This document shows, piece by piece, positions 23,901 to 34,970 of a stretch of DNA of 64,000 bases. Position 1 is the first letter of the stretch, and every line of letters starts with the position of its first letter. Both the position numbers and the translations under genes were made by a program. The notes under the pieces are model-generated. The model made no database searches, was not told where the DNA came from, and saw nothing but the letters and a program-made list of their open reading frames with translations. Origin of the DNA: Pascua guehoae (taxonomy: Eukaryota > Basidiomycota > Tremellomycetes > Trichosporonales > Trichosporonaceae); assembly GCA_001600415.1 (NCBI GenBank), contig BCJX01000004.1, positions 949,689 through 1,013,688 on the forward strand, read 5' to 3'.

Positions 23901-24518
23901 CGGTGGCTGGGTCTTGGGTGTGGCGACCTCCATCGTATCTGCAATGTAAGCTGATCGTCCCTGTACATGACCCAACTCACATTGTTCGCGTGGTGGTCCG
24001 GCGATGAGGCGCCGCTTCTTGTTGACGAGCGCGGTGGCCGCGTGTTTCCTCGCTGCGGGTGTCTCGTAAAAGATCTCGCTCATGCGGAGCATGGATCCGG
24101 ACTCAAAGTCGGGCCAGACACGCTTGATGACCTTGCGTTCCTTGTCCTCCTTTTGTTGCTGCTTTCGCCGCTCTTTGTCCTTGTCCGTGCCTTTGCCTTT
24201 GCTCGGTCCCAGTCCGGCGAGCTCGGCGGCGGCGCGGCGCGCCCACCGCTCCTCCTCGGCCTGGATGGCGGCCTGCTCGCGGTGGCGCGCCGCGCGGTCC
24301 TCGGCCGTCTCGTCTGGTAGTGATGCTTCACTGACATCGTCCATAAACTTGCCCTCGTCGCCTTGCTCGATTGCCGCCTCGAGCGCGCGCGAGTTGGACG
24401 CTCCGCCCCCCTCGGTGCGCTCGAGGAACGCAGAGAGGGCGGCGCTGTCCACGCCCACCTCGGCGAGGACGGTGCCGAGGCCAAAGGCCGATCCGAGCGC
24501 GTCGTCGTCGACATCCAT
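20953..24518 (-). CDS. TAF1: TFIID subunit 1 (TAF1/TAF145)
   Basis: Seven exons (24518-23981, 23938-23659, 23479-23146, 23088-22777, 22734-22574, 22534-22261, 22221-20953) join to 1,055 residues. ATG 24518 sits in good context; the frame further upstream has no ATG. An acidic N-terminal region (MDVDDDALGSAFGLGTVL) is followed by the TAF1 core (DUF3591): NDHLYEHTRASRFRIRQTFG, then KTEARAWHRPPLQFPTGVWF, then YGMGTTIVNYYRKKD near residue 464, then VNYHIREIKDVFVVGQT. Near residues 982-1000 there is a zinc knuckle with the order C-x2-C-x4-H-x6-C. There is no bromodomain, as in other fungal TAF1. It is the scaffold of TFIID in RNA polymerase II initiation. Introns are 39-57 nt except one of 179 nt. 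The acceptor at 22735 was chosen over one 12 nt earlier because it gives the better family fit (VPK-LELGQP). Confidence 0.93.
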
Positions 24519-25112
24519 GGTGCGCGGTGGTGGTGGCGGCGGAAATGAAATGGGTGGTGGTGATGCGCGTGGGGGGAGTGTCACAACTGTTTCCTTGTGA
24601 ACAACACGCTGCTTATATACAGATTCGGATTAACTGGGTGGATCGATCAAGTATGGCACGTGGGGTGGGAACCGAGGCCCCGCAAAGGTCTCGATCATGT
24701 GCCTGATAATCCGCATCCCGCTTGGCACAGTTTGCAGAACAAATAATGTATGACAAGACTGCTCTGTATGCATCTCATCTATTCTCTTTGCTTTGTGTGG
24801 ACTGTTGTTTCCCATCGGCGTAGTGCACTCGTATCGCTTCGTCGCCATCACATTCCCCTCTCTCGTTTTAGCATCTCCCCTTCTACCCCACAGACTACTG
24901 TAGTTTGGCATCGACACACCAAGCCCTGGTCACACTAAGTAGCCTCCGGCATTCATCATCGCTCAACCGGACGGCCCTAGCTTTGTCCAAACCGCGTCGA
25001 CGACACATGCCCGCAATATAACAGCCGGTTACGCGTCACGTCCCAGCAACTGCACCCATCTTCCACCCCCATTCCCCTCTTCCCGACCACACTCATTCAC
25101 TAGCATCCCAAT
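24519..25112. promoter_or_regulatory. Divergent promoter region of TAF1 and the OYE-like gene
   Basis: The 594 bp between two outward-reading start codons must carry both promoters. No other feature was identified apart from the TATA-like site listed separately. Confidence 0.55.
24612..24619 (-). promoter_or_regulatory. TATA-box-like site upstream of TAF1
   Basis: The minus strand reads TATATAAG, a full consensus match, 94 bp before the TAF1 start codon. Position and sequence fit a TATA element. Function is inferred. Confidence 0.4.
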
Positions 25113-26757
25113 ATGACAGGCGGTATCGACCCGCAAACCTTTCCTGCCGATGACATCGACCTCATCGGTCTGCCCTTCACGCTCCCTAATGGTGTAGTGG
25201 TTCCCAACCGCCTTGTAAAGGTACGCCCCGTGTGTTTCCATCTGTACAAGCTGCTGATGCCAGGCCGCGATGGAGGAGGGCATCAGCGGCGGTCTCCCAG
25301 GCAAGGGGCATCGGCGGCTGTACCGCCGCTGGGGTCGCGGGGGCTGGGGCATTGTCTTGACTGGTGGGTGCTGTTGGTGACTTGCATGATGCAGTACTAA
25401 CATGTAGGCAACGTCGCCGTCGACGCGACGCAGCCTGCGACGCCACACGACCTGCGCGTCTACGACTCGCCACACACGATCCCGCTGTACACTGAACTGC
25501 ACGACTCGCTGCTCGCCGACGCCCCCGATACGCCGCCGCTGGCGCTCGTGCAGCTCTCGCATGCGGGCATGCAGAGCAGCTCGACGTTTGGGCTCGCCCG
25601 CGCACCGTGGGTGCCCGCACTGGCGCCCGTCCGGGGGCGGCCATATCTCGGCCGCGGAGTGTTTGCGTGGGTGCTCGAACGCACATTCTGGCCGTTCAAG
25701 AGCCGCGCCGTCGACGACCTCGCCGAGTGGCTCGACATTGCGGGCAAGTTTGTCGACGCCGCACTGTGCATGGAGGAAGCCGGGTGGGGCGGCGTGCAAA
25801 TCCACTCGGCCCATGGGTATCTTCTTGCAGAGTACCTGTCGCCACTTGTGAGTGAAACAGAACCCAGAACGAGTGTTGCGCGGCTGCCGTCGCTTGGCCG
25901 CGAAGGGTTCTATCCGCCGACGCTTACCGCAGACAAACCCATATCCCCATCCGCTCCCGGGCGTACCGACCCACATCCCACTGCGCCTCCACCTCCTCTG
26001 GCTAATCCTCACGGGGATCCACGCGGTAACACGACCCCGCTTTGTCAAGGCGGTCAAGATCAACTGCTCCGACTTTGTGTCTGGCGGCCTGGACGAGGAA
26101 CAGTCGGCCGAGATTATCCGCGAGATTGTATCGTGGGAGCTCGTCGACCTGCTCGAGATTTCAGGCGGCAACTACACAAACCCAAGTGAGACCTATCCCT
26201 AACTCCTTGCTGTATCATCGCTTACACCAGTGTTCATGGCCGAGCCGACGTCGCCGCGCGAAAGCCTATTTTCGCACTTTACGCGCGAGCTCATCCCCAC
26301 CCTCCCTGCCGCCCCGCAGGGACCGGCAATCATGCTCACCGGCGGCCTCCACGACCGTGCGCTGATCGCCGACTCGATTCGCCACCGCGCCGCCGACCTC
26401 GTCGGCATTGCGCGTCCCGCGGCGCTCGTCCCAGACCTCCCACTCCGTGTCCTCCTGAACCGCAGGGTAGAGGACACCAAAGCCCGGGTCGGCGGGTACC
26501 CCATCCCGGGAGGCGACAGGGTGCGCCGCCTCCTCGGCGGCGGCTCGGGCCGGCCCAAACCCGGACAGGTCACCCTCGTCGGCGGCGGAGTCACGACCTT
26601 CTGGCACGAGTGGCAGATGGTCCGGATAGGACGCGGCGAGGAGCCGGATCCGGAGCTCGAGTGGGTTAGGGGCGCCGTCGTGAATACCCTCTGGTACGAT
26701 ATCCTCGGCGGAGGGCCGTACGGGTGGTTTAGAAAGTGGCTCGGCCTCGAGTGGTGA
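25113..26757 (+). CDS. Old Yellow Enzyme-like NADH:flavin oxidoreductase
   Basis: Five exons (25113-25220, 25264-25363, 25408-25847, 25933-26185, 26231-26757) give 475 residues. Family landmarks of the FMN-binding TIM barrel are visible: LPNGVVVPNRLVK near the N-terminus, then WGIVLTGNVAVD, QLSHAGMQSS (about 118-127), VQIHSAHGYLLAEYLSPL with the His/His pair (about 199-216), KINCSDF, LLEISGGNY, and a C-terminal phosphate-binding stretch DLVGIARPAA (about 356-365). These enzymes use NAD(P)H to reduce activated alkenes; the natural substrate is unknown. Oddly, the segment after SPLTN, where most family members have RxDxYGGSxxNRxR, is Pro-rich (PYPHPLPGVPTHIPLR). The length is preserved, so this looks like divergence rather than a splice error. 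No targeting signal was seen. Confidence 0.85.
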
Positions 26758-27265
26758 GCCCCGATCAGATCCAGGGCGGGCAGTCAGCAGTCTTTATCAT
26801 ACATCAACTTTTTATGGCATGTCTACATCTTTGATCTAGCGGTTCTAGCTAGCCTTGTCGATCCAGCAGTCGTGTACGAAACATCGCGGGTCTGGCAGGC
26901 GTACAGGCGCGTTGTATGGCCACAGTCGTCAGGAGCGTAAAGAAGGGCGGGGCAGGTCGTTATAGGCATAACCAACTCTGGGAGACGCCGGGACATGGGT
27001 GCGAACGGCAGCGAGTGGGAAGCGGCGAAGGAGCAAGCGTCTCGCCGGTGGCCAGAAGCAGCAGCGATCAAGATACGGGGTACAGCGTACGAGCGCGTGC
27101 GAGATCGCCCCAGTGCCAATGGGTCGAGTCACCTGGTACGAGACCGCGACGCTGAGGATGGGACGTGAGGATGGGACTGGAGGACGGAGGGGTTTGCCAG
27201 GAAGCGAACAGGTCTTCAACGTGCCCGTCGGGCCGAGCCAATCTCGGCGTCGCGAACGGCACGCC
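26758..27265. other. Convergent intergenic spacer
   Basis: Between the OYE-like stop and the stop of the 111-residue minus-strand gene. A plus-strand open frame starting near 26999 runs antisense across that gene and is not taken as coding. Nothing else recognised. Confidence 0.45.
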
Positions 27266-27709
27266 CTATCCCCAAAACGAGTGGTGGTGGTGCCGAAGCC
27301 GGACGATGGACCCGCTCATGCGTCTCCGGTCCTGGTGACTATAATGATGGTGGTCGTGTTGGTGCTCGTTCCACCCCCCGAGGGCCGAGAGGACGGCGCG
27401 CATCTCGCCCACCGAGTCGAATCTCTCGAGCTGCGGCGCCGTCGTCGGGATCCGCGGGCGCGCGCACAGGCGCGTCGCGATCGCGAGCTTGTGCGCGAGG
27501 ACGAGGAGGTAGCGAATGGGCCCGGTGCGCTGGTGTTAGCTAGTGCGGGTGTAGGAGTTGGGTGCTGGGTGCTGGGTGCTGGGTGCTGGGTGCTGGGGTT
27601 GGGTGCTGAGGTAGGACGCTGGGCCCCGGATACTCACAGGACGGCGCGGGGCAAAGAGCTCGGCGATGCCGAGGTCGTCGTCCTGCGGGCGCGAGGGGGT
27701 GGTGCCCAT
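27266..27709 (-). CDS. Small protein of 111 residues, unrecognised
   Basis: Two exons, 27709-27638 and 27529-27266, join in phase 0 across a 108-nt intron (donor gtgagt, acceptor preceded by the branch-like gctaac and ending ccag). Exon 1 encodes MGTTPSRPQDDDLGIAELFA and four more residues. Exon 2 starts RTGPIRYLLVLAHKLAIATR, a likely amphipathic or short hydrophobic helix. A stretch ERFDSVGEMRAVLSALGG follows, and then a His-rich tail (about residues 82-107). The gene has no long single-exon frame, so it is easily missed. Evidence is the clean splice pair, start context and codon-like GC3 bias. The intron contains a GGTGCTG tandem repeat (about 27558-27605). I do not recognise the family and do not assign a function. 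The His-rich tail might bind metal, which is only inference. Confidence 0.5.
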
Positions 27710-28384
27710 CGTGAGTGAGGTGGGGTTAATGGACGTAAGTTGAGAGTGGTAGTATTATATCAGATCTTGCCACCGGCATGCTACCAGAGCATACGACGGC
27801 AGCGTGCTCACCGCTTGGCGGTCCGTGGGACCGGGTGCGAGGCGGCGCAGACCCAACTGTTCATCAGTGACACAGCTTCTGCAGCGAGGCTGTGTGACCC
27901 ACACCAACGATCCAAGGAGCAGGTGCGAGGTTTGCAAGGCCAAGATGCAAAGTGCATAATGAGCGTGTTCAGGATAAAGCTGTGCATCTCGTACCGCCAT
28001 ACATGGTTGTCATTGGCCCAGCTGTTGAGCAGTGGGTTATCACGACGATCATCCTGATGTGCGCCGGCGTATCTCTGCGTGTGCAGACGTGGCTGGCAGT
28101 GAGCCGTGCCGGCCAACGGACCTACGCCCGGCGCAGATAGCCGATGGACTGATGGCAAGGGTCCCAAGGAAGCGAGTAGTCATCGACAGTTTTAGAACAA
28201 CATGCTCATCCATGGATCGCCAACCGAACGCACAGGCCACCAGCTGGCCGCCAGACAACCGAGGACAAGCGTTGCCTGCACTGGTTCCCACCAGGCTTGT
28301 TTGTTTGTGAGGTCCCTGCCGCCTCATGCCTCTTGACATGCCCTCTGCCAAAGCCCCACCCTACCCTCCCATTCCGACCGTCCC
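27710..28384. other. Intergenic, no feature recognised
   Basis: Lies between two minus-strand genes and must contain the promoter of the 111-residue gene and the 3' UTR of the 245-residue gene. No repeat or RNA seen. Confidence 0.45.
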
Positions 28385-29494
28385 TCACCGCCGGCCCTTG
28401 CGCTTGGTCTTGACGGGCGTAGTCTCCCTCTCCCGCTCCTCCTCATCCTCGCCTCCCCCGAGCTCGAGCGCGACGAGCTCCTCCCACTCGCGTGCCGCGT
28501 CCCAACGGTCCCCGCCCCGCGCGAGGTCGCGCCAGCGCTCGAGTGCCGTCCGTGCCGCTTCGAACGGTGTGGATGAAGACAAGAGAACAGTCGCCAGTGC
28601 CGAGAGTTCGGCCTGGTGGAGCGCGTGCGCCCGCAGGAGCGGTGGGAGTGAGTCGACTATCTGCGTCAGTTGAGCCACCCAAAAGGGGGTACGTAACTGC
28701 ACGCACCAAACTTTTCAAGCGTCCACGAGAGCCACAGAGGGTCGACGAGGGCAAAGTCCCATCCCTGGGTACGGCAGGCCTCGAAGAAGAGCTTTTCTGC
28801 CTGCTCAATCAGGGCGGCAAGCTTGACCAGGAGGCGGTCCTGAGTGATGCGTCAGTATAAGATGCAGTGGATGGAATAACACAAAGAGTGACTCCTCGTC
28901 CCACGGCGTCAGTGCAATGGCATCGGTGGACCATGCCGAGGAGTTGACCGAGTTTCAGTATTCTGCTCACCAGCTTTGTCAAGACGCCTTGCAGTTGGGC
29001 ACGGGCTGCGGCGAGCTCCTCGAGGTGCGGGCCGACGAGGGGCCGCTCGGGTCCTTCTGGCAACTGAAGAATATTGCTGTTCGTCAGCACCATGGTTTAG
29101 ATACAGGCTCAGTTGTCACAGCCGCATAAGGGGTTACTCGACACCAACGACGGTACGCCGCACTTCAAGCCCTATGCCACACCCCTTCCTGTGTGGGACG
29201 GGTCCGCGTGCCTACCACCGCGTGCATCGCGAGCGCCAGTACGATAAGATACACTGCAAAAACTCACTCCATCTCGGTTACTTCATCGATACATCCCTTG
29301 CCCGCCTTGAGGCCATCAAGGACCACAATCTCGTCCCACGTGCCCATGACGCTGCGCACCTCTGCGAGCACGAGCTTGAGCATCCGGTGGTGTGTCGTCT
29401 CCGTGACACGCGGGCTGGCGGGGGGAGCAGGAGAGGGCGACGGCGACGGAGATGACCTCCGTGTGGGCGTGGAGAGGGAAGCCAGTCGGGACAT
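28385..29494 (-). CDS. Helical protein of 245 residues, unrecognised
   Basis: Four exons (29494-29268, 29076-28971, 28839-28707, 28656-28385) fit one frame. Donors are gtgagt, gtgagc and gtgcgt; acceptors are aacag, ctcag and gatag, two of them with ctgac branch sites. The protein starts with a Ser/Pro-rich segment (residues 1-33) and continues as predicted helices: MLKLVLAEVRSVMGTWDEIV, then KAGKGCIDEVTEMDNILQLP, then LDRLLVKLAALIEQAEKLFF, then WLSWTLEKFVDSLPPLLRA. It ends in an acidic and then basic tail (GEDEEERERE, KTKRKGRR). The continuity of this heptad-like, Trp-containing pattern over four exons supports a real gene. I cannot name the family. The basic tail could be a nuclear signal (inference). 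An ATG at 29093 opens a shorter frame but lies inside intron 1. Confidence 0.6.
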
Positions 29495-30036
29495 GTTGGC
29501 GCGAGATGCAGACTGTTGGGGGAGAGTCGAGTCGAGGAGGTGAGAGAAGTAGTTTCCAGTTGAGAGGTTGGTCCAGGCAGGCAGGTTTCGCGCTCTCAAC
29601 ATTGACTTTCATCTTTTGGGTCTGGAATGAATTCTGACGTCGTGTTTTGGTGCCTGAAATTTGAATCCGCCTCCTTTTGCCACTGAAGGAACTGACGGGT
29701 GCGCAAGCCATCCGGCATGGCCGCTGATCCTCCATCTGAACCGACAGACTGCCAACCTAGCTCTTTCCATCTCCTTTTTTTTTCTCTCTCGGCACACTTG
29801 ACAGCCCCTCGCTTGACCTACACTCTATAATCAGTCGCCCATCGTCGACTCCACTGGACGATTACGATTTTCCGTCCGTGTTGGCGGCGCAGAAGGCCAG
29901 TAAACTCGCACCCTTGGAGCCCGGCGCCACCTCCGAGGACCCGCCGTTCGGCCCCCGTTACCTGCTCGATTCTTTAACACTCCTTTCGTCCCAGCCTTGG
30001 ACCGCGGGCACGACACCCGCATAGGTGTACATCACA
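29495..30036. promoter_or_regulatory. Divergent promoter region of the 245-residue gene and MGM1
   Basis: The 542 bp between two outward-facing start codons. It contains short T/C tracts (near 29,770-29,790) but no recognised factor site. Confidence 0.5.
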
Positions 30037-33000
30037 ATGTACCGCCGAGTACCAGCCCTGCGCCCGCGGCTGGTGGCTACGCGACCCGGCCAGCTGGCGC
30101 TCCGCACCCATCTCCGCGTGCCGCCAGTGACCATCCCGAGCCGTGCCATGCACGCACGCGCGATATCGTTCTCGACATTTCCGCGCATGGTCGCGCGTGC
30201 GTTCAAGGTGCCTCTCTACGGTGCTGCGGTTGGCGCTGGCGGGTTTGGATATGCAAACTACAAGATTGAAGGTGAGTGTTGTTGCCATGGAGTGTGGGGG
30301 CCGATGGCGGGTAGTGGATGCTTATGAGCAACGGCGTAGGGCCAGCCTTGGGGGAGAAGGTGTAGAGGCGACAGCGGGAGTTTAATCCTATGGGCATGCG
30401 GCGCAGATGAGGCCGTTGTCTCTTGGTCATCTTGAACGGGTGTGGCTGACGGCAAGGGGTACGCAATGCGACGTCGGAGATGCTGGGCAAGGTCCAGGAC
30501 ACGCTGGGCTCGGCATTCGACACGACATCAAGCACGCTCTCGTCTGCGTACGACACGACATCGAGCACACTCGCCTCCCTGCGAGACGGTGTGTCCAGCG
30601 GCGTGACGGATGCGTCGCAGACGGCGCAGACCCAGGCGGATGCGATCCGACGCGGAGCGAATGAGTGGTGGGAAGCTTTCACCGCACAGTTTTCCAAGCC
30701 AGCCGAGGAGGAGAGCAACGGAGGGCGAGGGGAAGAGCGACCTGAAGAGCCACGAGAGGAGACGACTGGCGGCGGCAGCGGCGGAGGGCCTAGCGGTGGG
30801 GAAGCTGCGGCAGTCGGCCTCGGTGCCGCCGCGTACTCATCCAAGAAGGAGGAGGAAAAGCCCGAGGCGACGGCTCCGTATAGCAACACTGGCGACGAAC
30901 ACCAGTTGCTACAGCTTACGCGCAAGCTGATTGAAATCCGCACCGTGCTGCTCAGTGTCGACCAGAGCGATGCGCTCAAGCTGCCGTCCATTGTCGTGAT
31001 CGGGTCGCAGAGCTCTGGCAAGAGTTCCGTGCTCGAGGCGATTGTCGGACACGAGTTCCTCCCCAAGGGCGACAACATGGTGACGCGGCGACCGATCGAG
31101 CTCACGCTCATTCACACACCGTCCAAGCCCGGTCAGCCCGCCGAGTACGGCACGTTCCCCAACCTGCCGCACCTGGGCAAGATTACCAACTTTGGAACAA
31201 TCCAGAAGACACTCACCGACCTCAACTTATCGGTCCCCGCCGAACAGTGTGTCTCGGATGAACCGATCCACCTCCAGATTCACTCGCCCCACGTCCCCGA
31301 CCTCACGCTCATCGATCTCCCAGGTTACGTGCAAATCTCGTCGCTCGACCAGCCAGAAAACCTCAAGCAGAGCATCTCGGACCTGTGCGACAAGTACATT
31401 CGGGAACCGAATATTATCCTCGCCGTGTGTGCAGCTGATGTCGACCTTGCCAACTCCCCGGCACTCCGTGCCAGCCGGCGCGTGGACCCATTGGGAAGCC
31501 GAACGATCGGTGTCGTGACCAAGATGGACCTCGTGCCTCCACAGCTTGGCGCCCAGATCATCCGGGGTGACAAGTACCCACTTCACCTCGGGTACATTGG
31601 TGTGGTCTGCAAGGCACCCAAGACGGGCGGTGTGTTTAGCTCCATCCGCGGCGAGACGTCTGTCGGGACCGCGGTTGCCAAGCGGGAGGACGAGTTCTTC
31701 GGCGGCGACAATTCCCGCTTCTTCAACGTTCGTGGCCGAGACGGCGACAAGCTCCTGACGGGCACCGAGACCCTGCGCCGGCGGTTGATGGACGTGCTGG
31801 AGACGAGCATGTCGTCGAGCCTGCACGGTATCACGAATGCTGTCCAGCTCGAGCTCGAGGAGGCCGCATACCAGTTCAAGGTGCAATACAATGACCGACG
31901 AATCACGCCCGAATCGTACGTTGCCGAGACGGTCGACGCCCTCAAGGCGCGCTTCAAGGATTACACGGGACTTTTCACAAAGCCAGCTGTGCGCTCCAAG
32001 CTCACAGCGATGCTCGACGACAAGGTGATGGATATCCTCGAGCAGCTGTACTGGAACGACGATGTACGTGCGGCTGAGCTCTCCAAGCTTGGCGACGACC
32101 GCAGGCTCCTCAAGGGTGACGATCTTGACGCCTACTGGCGGTACAAGCTGGACACTGCGTCGTCACTCTTGACCAAGTCTGGTGTGGGGCGCGACTCGAC
32201 CAATCTCGTCGCCGACGGCCTGCGTGGATTAATCGACTCGATTGCCACTGGCGAGCCATTCACCTACCACCCGAGCGTGTCTGAGCGTGTCGTCGACTTT
32301 ACACATGCCATCCTCCGCGAGCGCATGGGTGTCACTGCCGACCAGGTGGAGAACTGCATCAAGCCATACAAGTACGAGGTGGAGATGGACAGCCGCGAGT
32401 GGGAGCTGGGACGCGAGCGCGCCGACCAAAAGTTCTCGGAGGAGATTGGCATGTGTGACGCCAAGCTCGCAGAGATCCGCCAGCGCGTCGGCGGCGGCCG
32501 CCGTCTGAACGGCCTGATCAAGCATGTGGCCGAGCTCGAAAAGTGGTCCGAGGACCGCAGGAAACGCATGCGCACTGGTGGTGCCTCCAACACTTCTGGA
32601 TCCGAGTCCACGGCTGCAGATAACGTCGATGACAGCGACGCGCCCATGCTTGACGCGTACAAGTACTCGCCTGCGCAGCTAATGGACGGCCGCCATGCGC
32701 TCCTTCTCAGCAACCGCCTTTCACTGCTCAAGGTCCGGCAGCAGGCCATTCGCTCCCGCCGCTGCCGCGCGGGGCCAGACCAGGCAGCCTTCTGCCCCGA
32801 GACATTCCTTAGCGTCGTGGCAGAAAAGCTCGCATACACAAGTACAATGTTTATCAACATTGAGCTTCTTGAGCAGTTCTTCTACCAGGTGAGCTGTTTT
32901 TGCTCCAGACGGCTCAGCTCACACCCAGTTCCCCCGCGAGATCGACTCGCGCATCTTGTATGATCTAGACCGCGACGAGATTAAAAAGTTTGCCATCGAG

Positions 33001-33348
33001 AACCCAAAGATTGCCCAACATCTCGAGCTGCAGGAACGCAAGGACAAGCTCGAACAGGTAAGTCGGACAGCTGCACGTCGGGGCCGTGTGTAAACCTGTG
33101 GCTTGGACACGTGCAAACTGGCCCTACACCACATCCTGCCCAAAGAACCACATGTCCTACCGTGCAAGGACGCGTGCGACCGTGCACACTCCATTAGCCT
33201 CGTGACCCTGGCCCAAATCTCCACCGCACGCCCACAGCTGACACGCCAGGTCCTCCATTCGCTCCAGTCGCTCGTCAACCTCCAGAAGCAGAATCCCCAC
33301 AGGGACCAACGCCGCAAGGACAGCGGGCTGTTTTCCAAATTTATGTAG
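30037..33348 (+). CDS. MGM1: Mitochondrial dynamin-like GTPase Mgm1 (OPA1 orthologue)
   Basis: Four exons (30037-30271, 30457-32888, 32929-33057, 33250-33348) encode 964 residues. The N-terminus is an Arg-rich mitochondrial presequence ([20 protein letters not shown]) followed by a hydrophobic segment at about 59-76 ([18 protein letters not shown]), as expected for inner-membrane anchoring. Then comes a low-complexity spacer. The GTPase domain shows G1 GSQSSGKSS (about 261-269), G3 DLPG (about 364) and G4 TKMD (about 433). The C-terminus [20 protein letters not shown] and the final GLFSKFM match fungal Mgm1. It fuses mitochondrial inner membranes and shapes cristae. Intron 1 ends at an AAG acceptor (30456), the least certain junction; it was chosen because it alone restores frame. 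A rhomboid cleavage site for the short isoform would be expected after the anchor but is not evident. Confidence 0.92.
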
Positions 33349-33769
33349 ATGGGTACATTGCATGTATTACAGTTACTGCTCACTATGGCACAGTCTGCCC
33401 GCGGTGGGGAGGGTGAGTGGCGTCCCCGCTAGCTATGGGTCTGAGCTCGTGTGGTTGATGAGTCGCGGCCTTAGGAGGATCCGCGAGTTTACTCAATTCC
33501 ACCTCTCCTGAAAGCACAGACTGTAGCAATGCTTAGAGCAGGATCGCAGGAGCTGTGAAGGTATGAATGCCGGTGATCTGACGACTCTTGTTCCCGACCC
33601 ACGGTTTGCACCGCGCCACATATCGTCCCTCACATCCCGACCAACATCATGTAACTCGTGGTTATTCCCAATGGCCTTCTGGAGCGCTGCGGATCAACCC
33701 TGACCGTGCCCGTGATAAAGCTCCTTGGGCCAGTGTGGCATAAGAGATCATCGTCTACTGTAGATAAGC

Positions 33770-33986
33770 GGATCCCAAAGACTTGAGACTGCTCGTCGAG
33801 GCTGGGCCGCGTGCATATCCAGGATAGAGCAGGCGGCAATTGGCTTTCGGATGCGAGTGTGAACGAGGACGAAGTGACCGCTTCTATTCCGTTGGAATTA
33901 ATTGGTCCAGAGAATGTCTACTCAATTGATACAACACTCATGCTCAGAGCGGCAGTCTCACGATCTCACGAGTTGCGAACCTATCC
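33770..33986. mobile_element. MITE-like inverted-repeat element, copy F (decayed)
   Basis: The left arm has AAAGACTTGAGACTGCTCGT. The right arm near 33943-33986 has GCTCAGAGCGGCAGTCTCAC and is its inverted partner. The interior AATTGGTCCAGAGAATGTCT matches copy C (AATTGGTCTCGAGAGTGTCC). The terminal CAGGTG/CACCTG hexamers are no longer recognisable, so the ends are approximate. Confidence 0.45.
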
Positions 33987-34950
33987 ACATCTACAAGGTG
34001 CCCCAGCTGAAAGTCTAGGGAACTGATATGACGGGCATCTTGAAGCGATCTCCAGGCTGCAATCATTATCTGTACTGTACTGTACCGTTGCTGACATGGA
34101 CATCTGACGCTGCAATATTGGGCGACAAGGATTGGCACGATAACGACCGCTGCAGAACTAGCCCCATTCAGCTCCAAGCCCGAGTTTCAGTCTTCCCCAC
34201 CATCAAGTGCAGTTGCAGGCATCCACGCTGCACCATGAATATCCACCCCACACTACTTCGCTCCCACCCATTCGACCCAAAGCAAGCCATTGGGATCTAG
34301 CAAGCCAAACAACCGTGCCATGTCGTCATCGGCGACAATTTGGCTCTGTGGGGACGACCATGTGAGTCCCACCCCATGGGCCAAGGGCGTGAGGTTAAGT
34401 GTGGCTCGCCGCCGCTCCGCCGCTGCCGTGCGCCAGCCGAGCCCGAGCCCCTCAAAGGTACTCGTGGTACATCCTCACAGGTGTGCCTTGGGCGCTCTCT
34501 TTGTATTTTTATTTGCTAGCGTTGGAGAGCAATGCAAAGAAGAGGGTGCAGATGCGTGCTCCTGGGTCCTGGATTTGTGCGGGGTTGGCGCCTACAGTAC
34601 AGTACTATCCGAGACTTGTTCCGCTTCAGGTCCGAGGGCCGAGTGGCTCCTCGAGGCGCGTCCCTGATTACCAAAGCCAACTGCAGTTATACCGGAGCGG
34701 ACCCGGCAAAGGGCAATTGGGGGCGGGGTCATGAGGGAATCCGTCTCACAGGGTTCCGCGGTGACGCGGGGTGAGGAGGATCTGCGGCCGGCACGAGGCC
34801 AGAGAGTGCATACTGCAGGGCGTGCAGGGCGTGCAGGGTCGGATAGGGACGCGTCGTGTTTCTGCCCCTTGCCGACATTTGCCCCTGCCTCCATACAGTA
34901 GGCTCCATACCGAGAAACCATCGACCCACATTGTGGCAACACTTGAATAC

Positions 34951-34970
34951 GGGGGGGGGGGGGCAATGGN
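34951..34970. repeat. G homopolymer (13) followed by an ambiguous base
   Basis: Thirteen G at 34951-34963 and a single N at 34970, indicating uncertain base calling at this homopolymer. Confidence 0.85.

Noticed and set aside
26999..27718. 239-codon plus-strand open frame
   Set aside because: Arg/Gly/Val-rich shadow; the minus strand of the same interval gives a spliced frame with proper start and splice sites.
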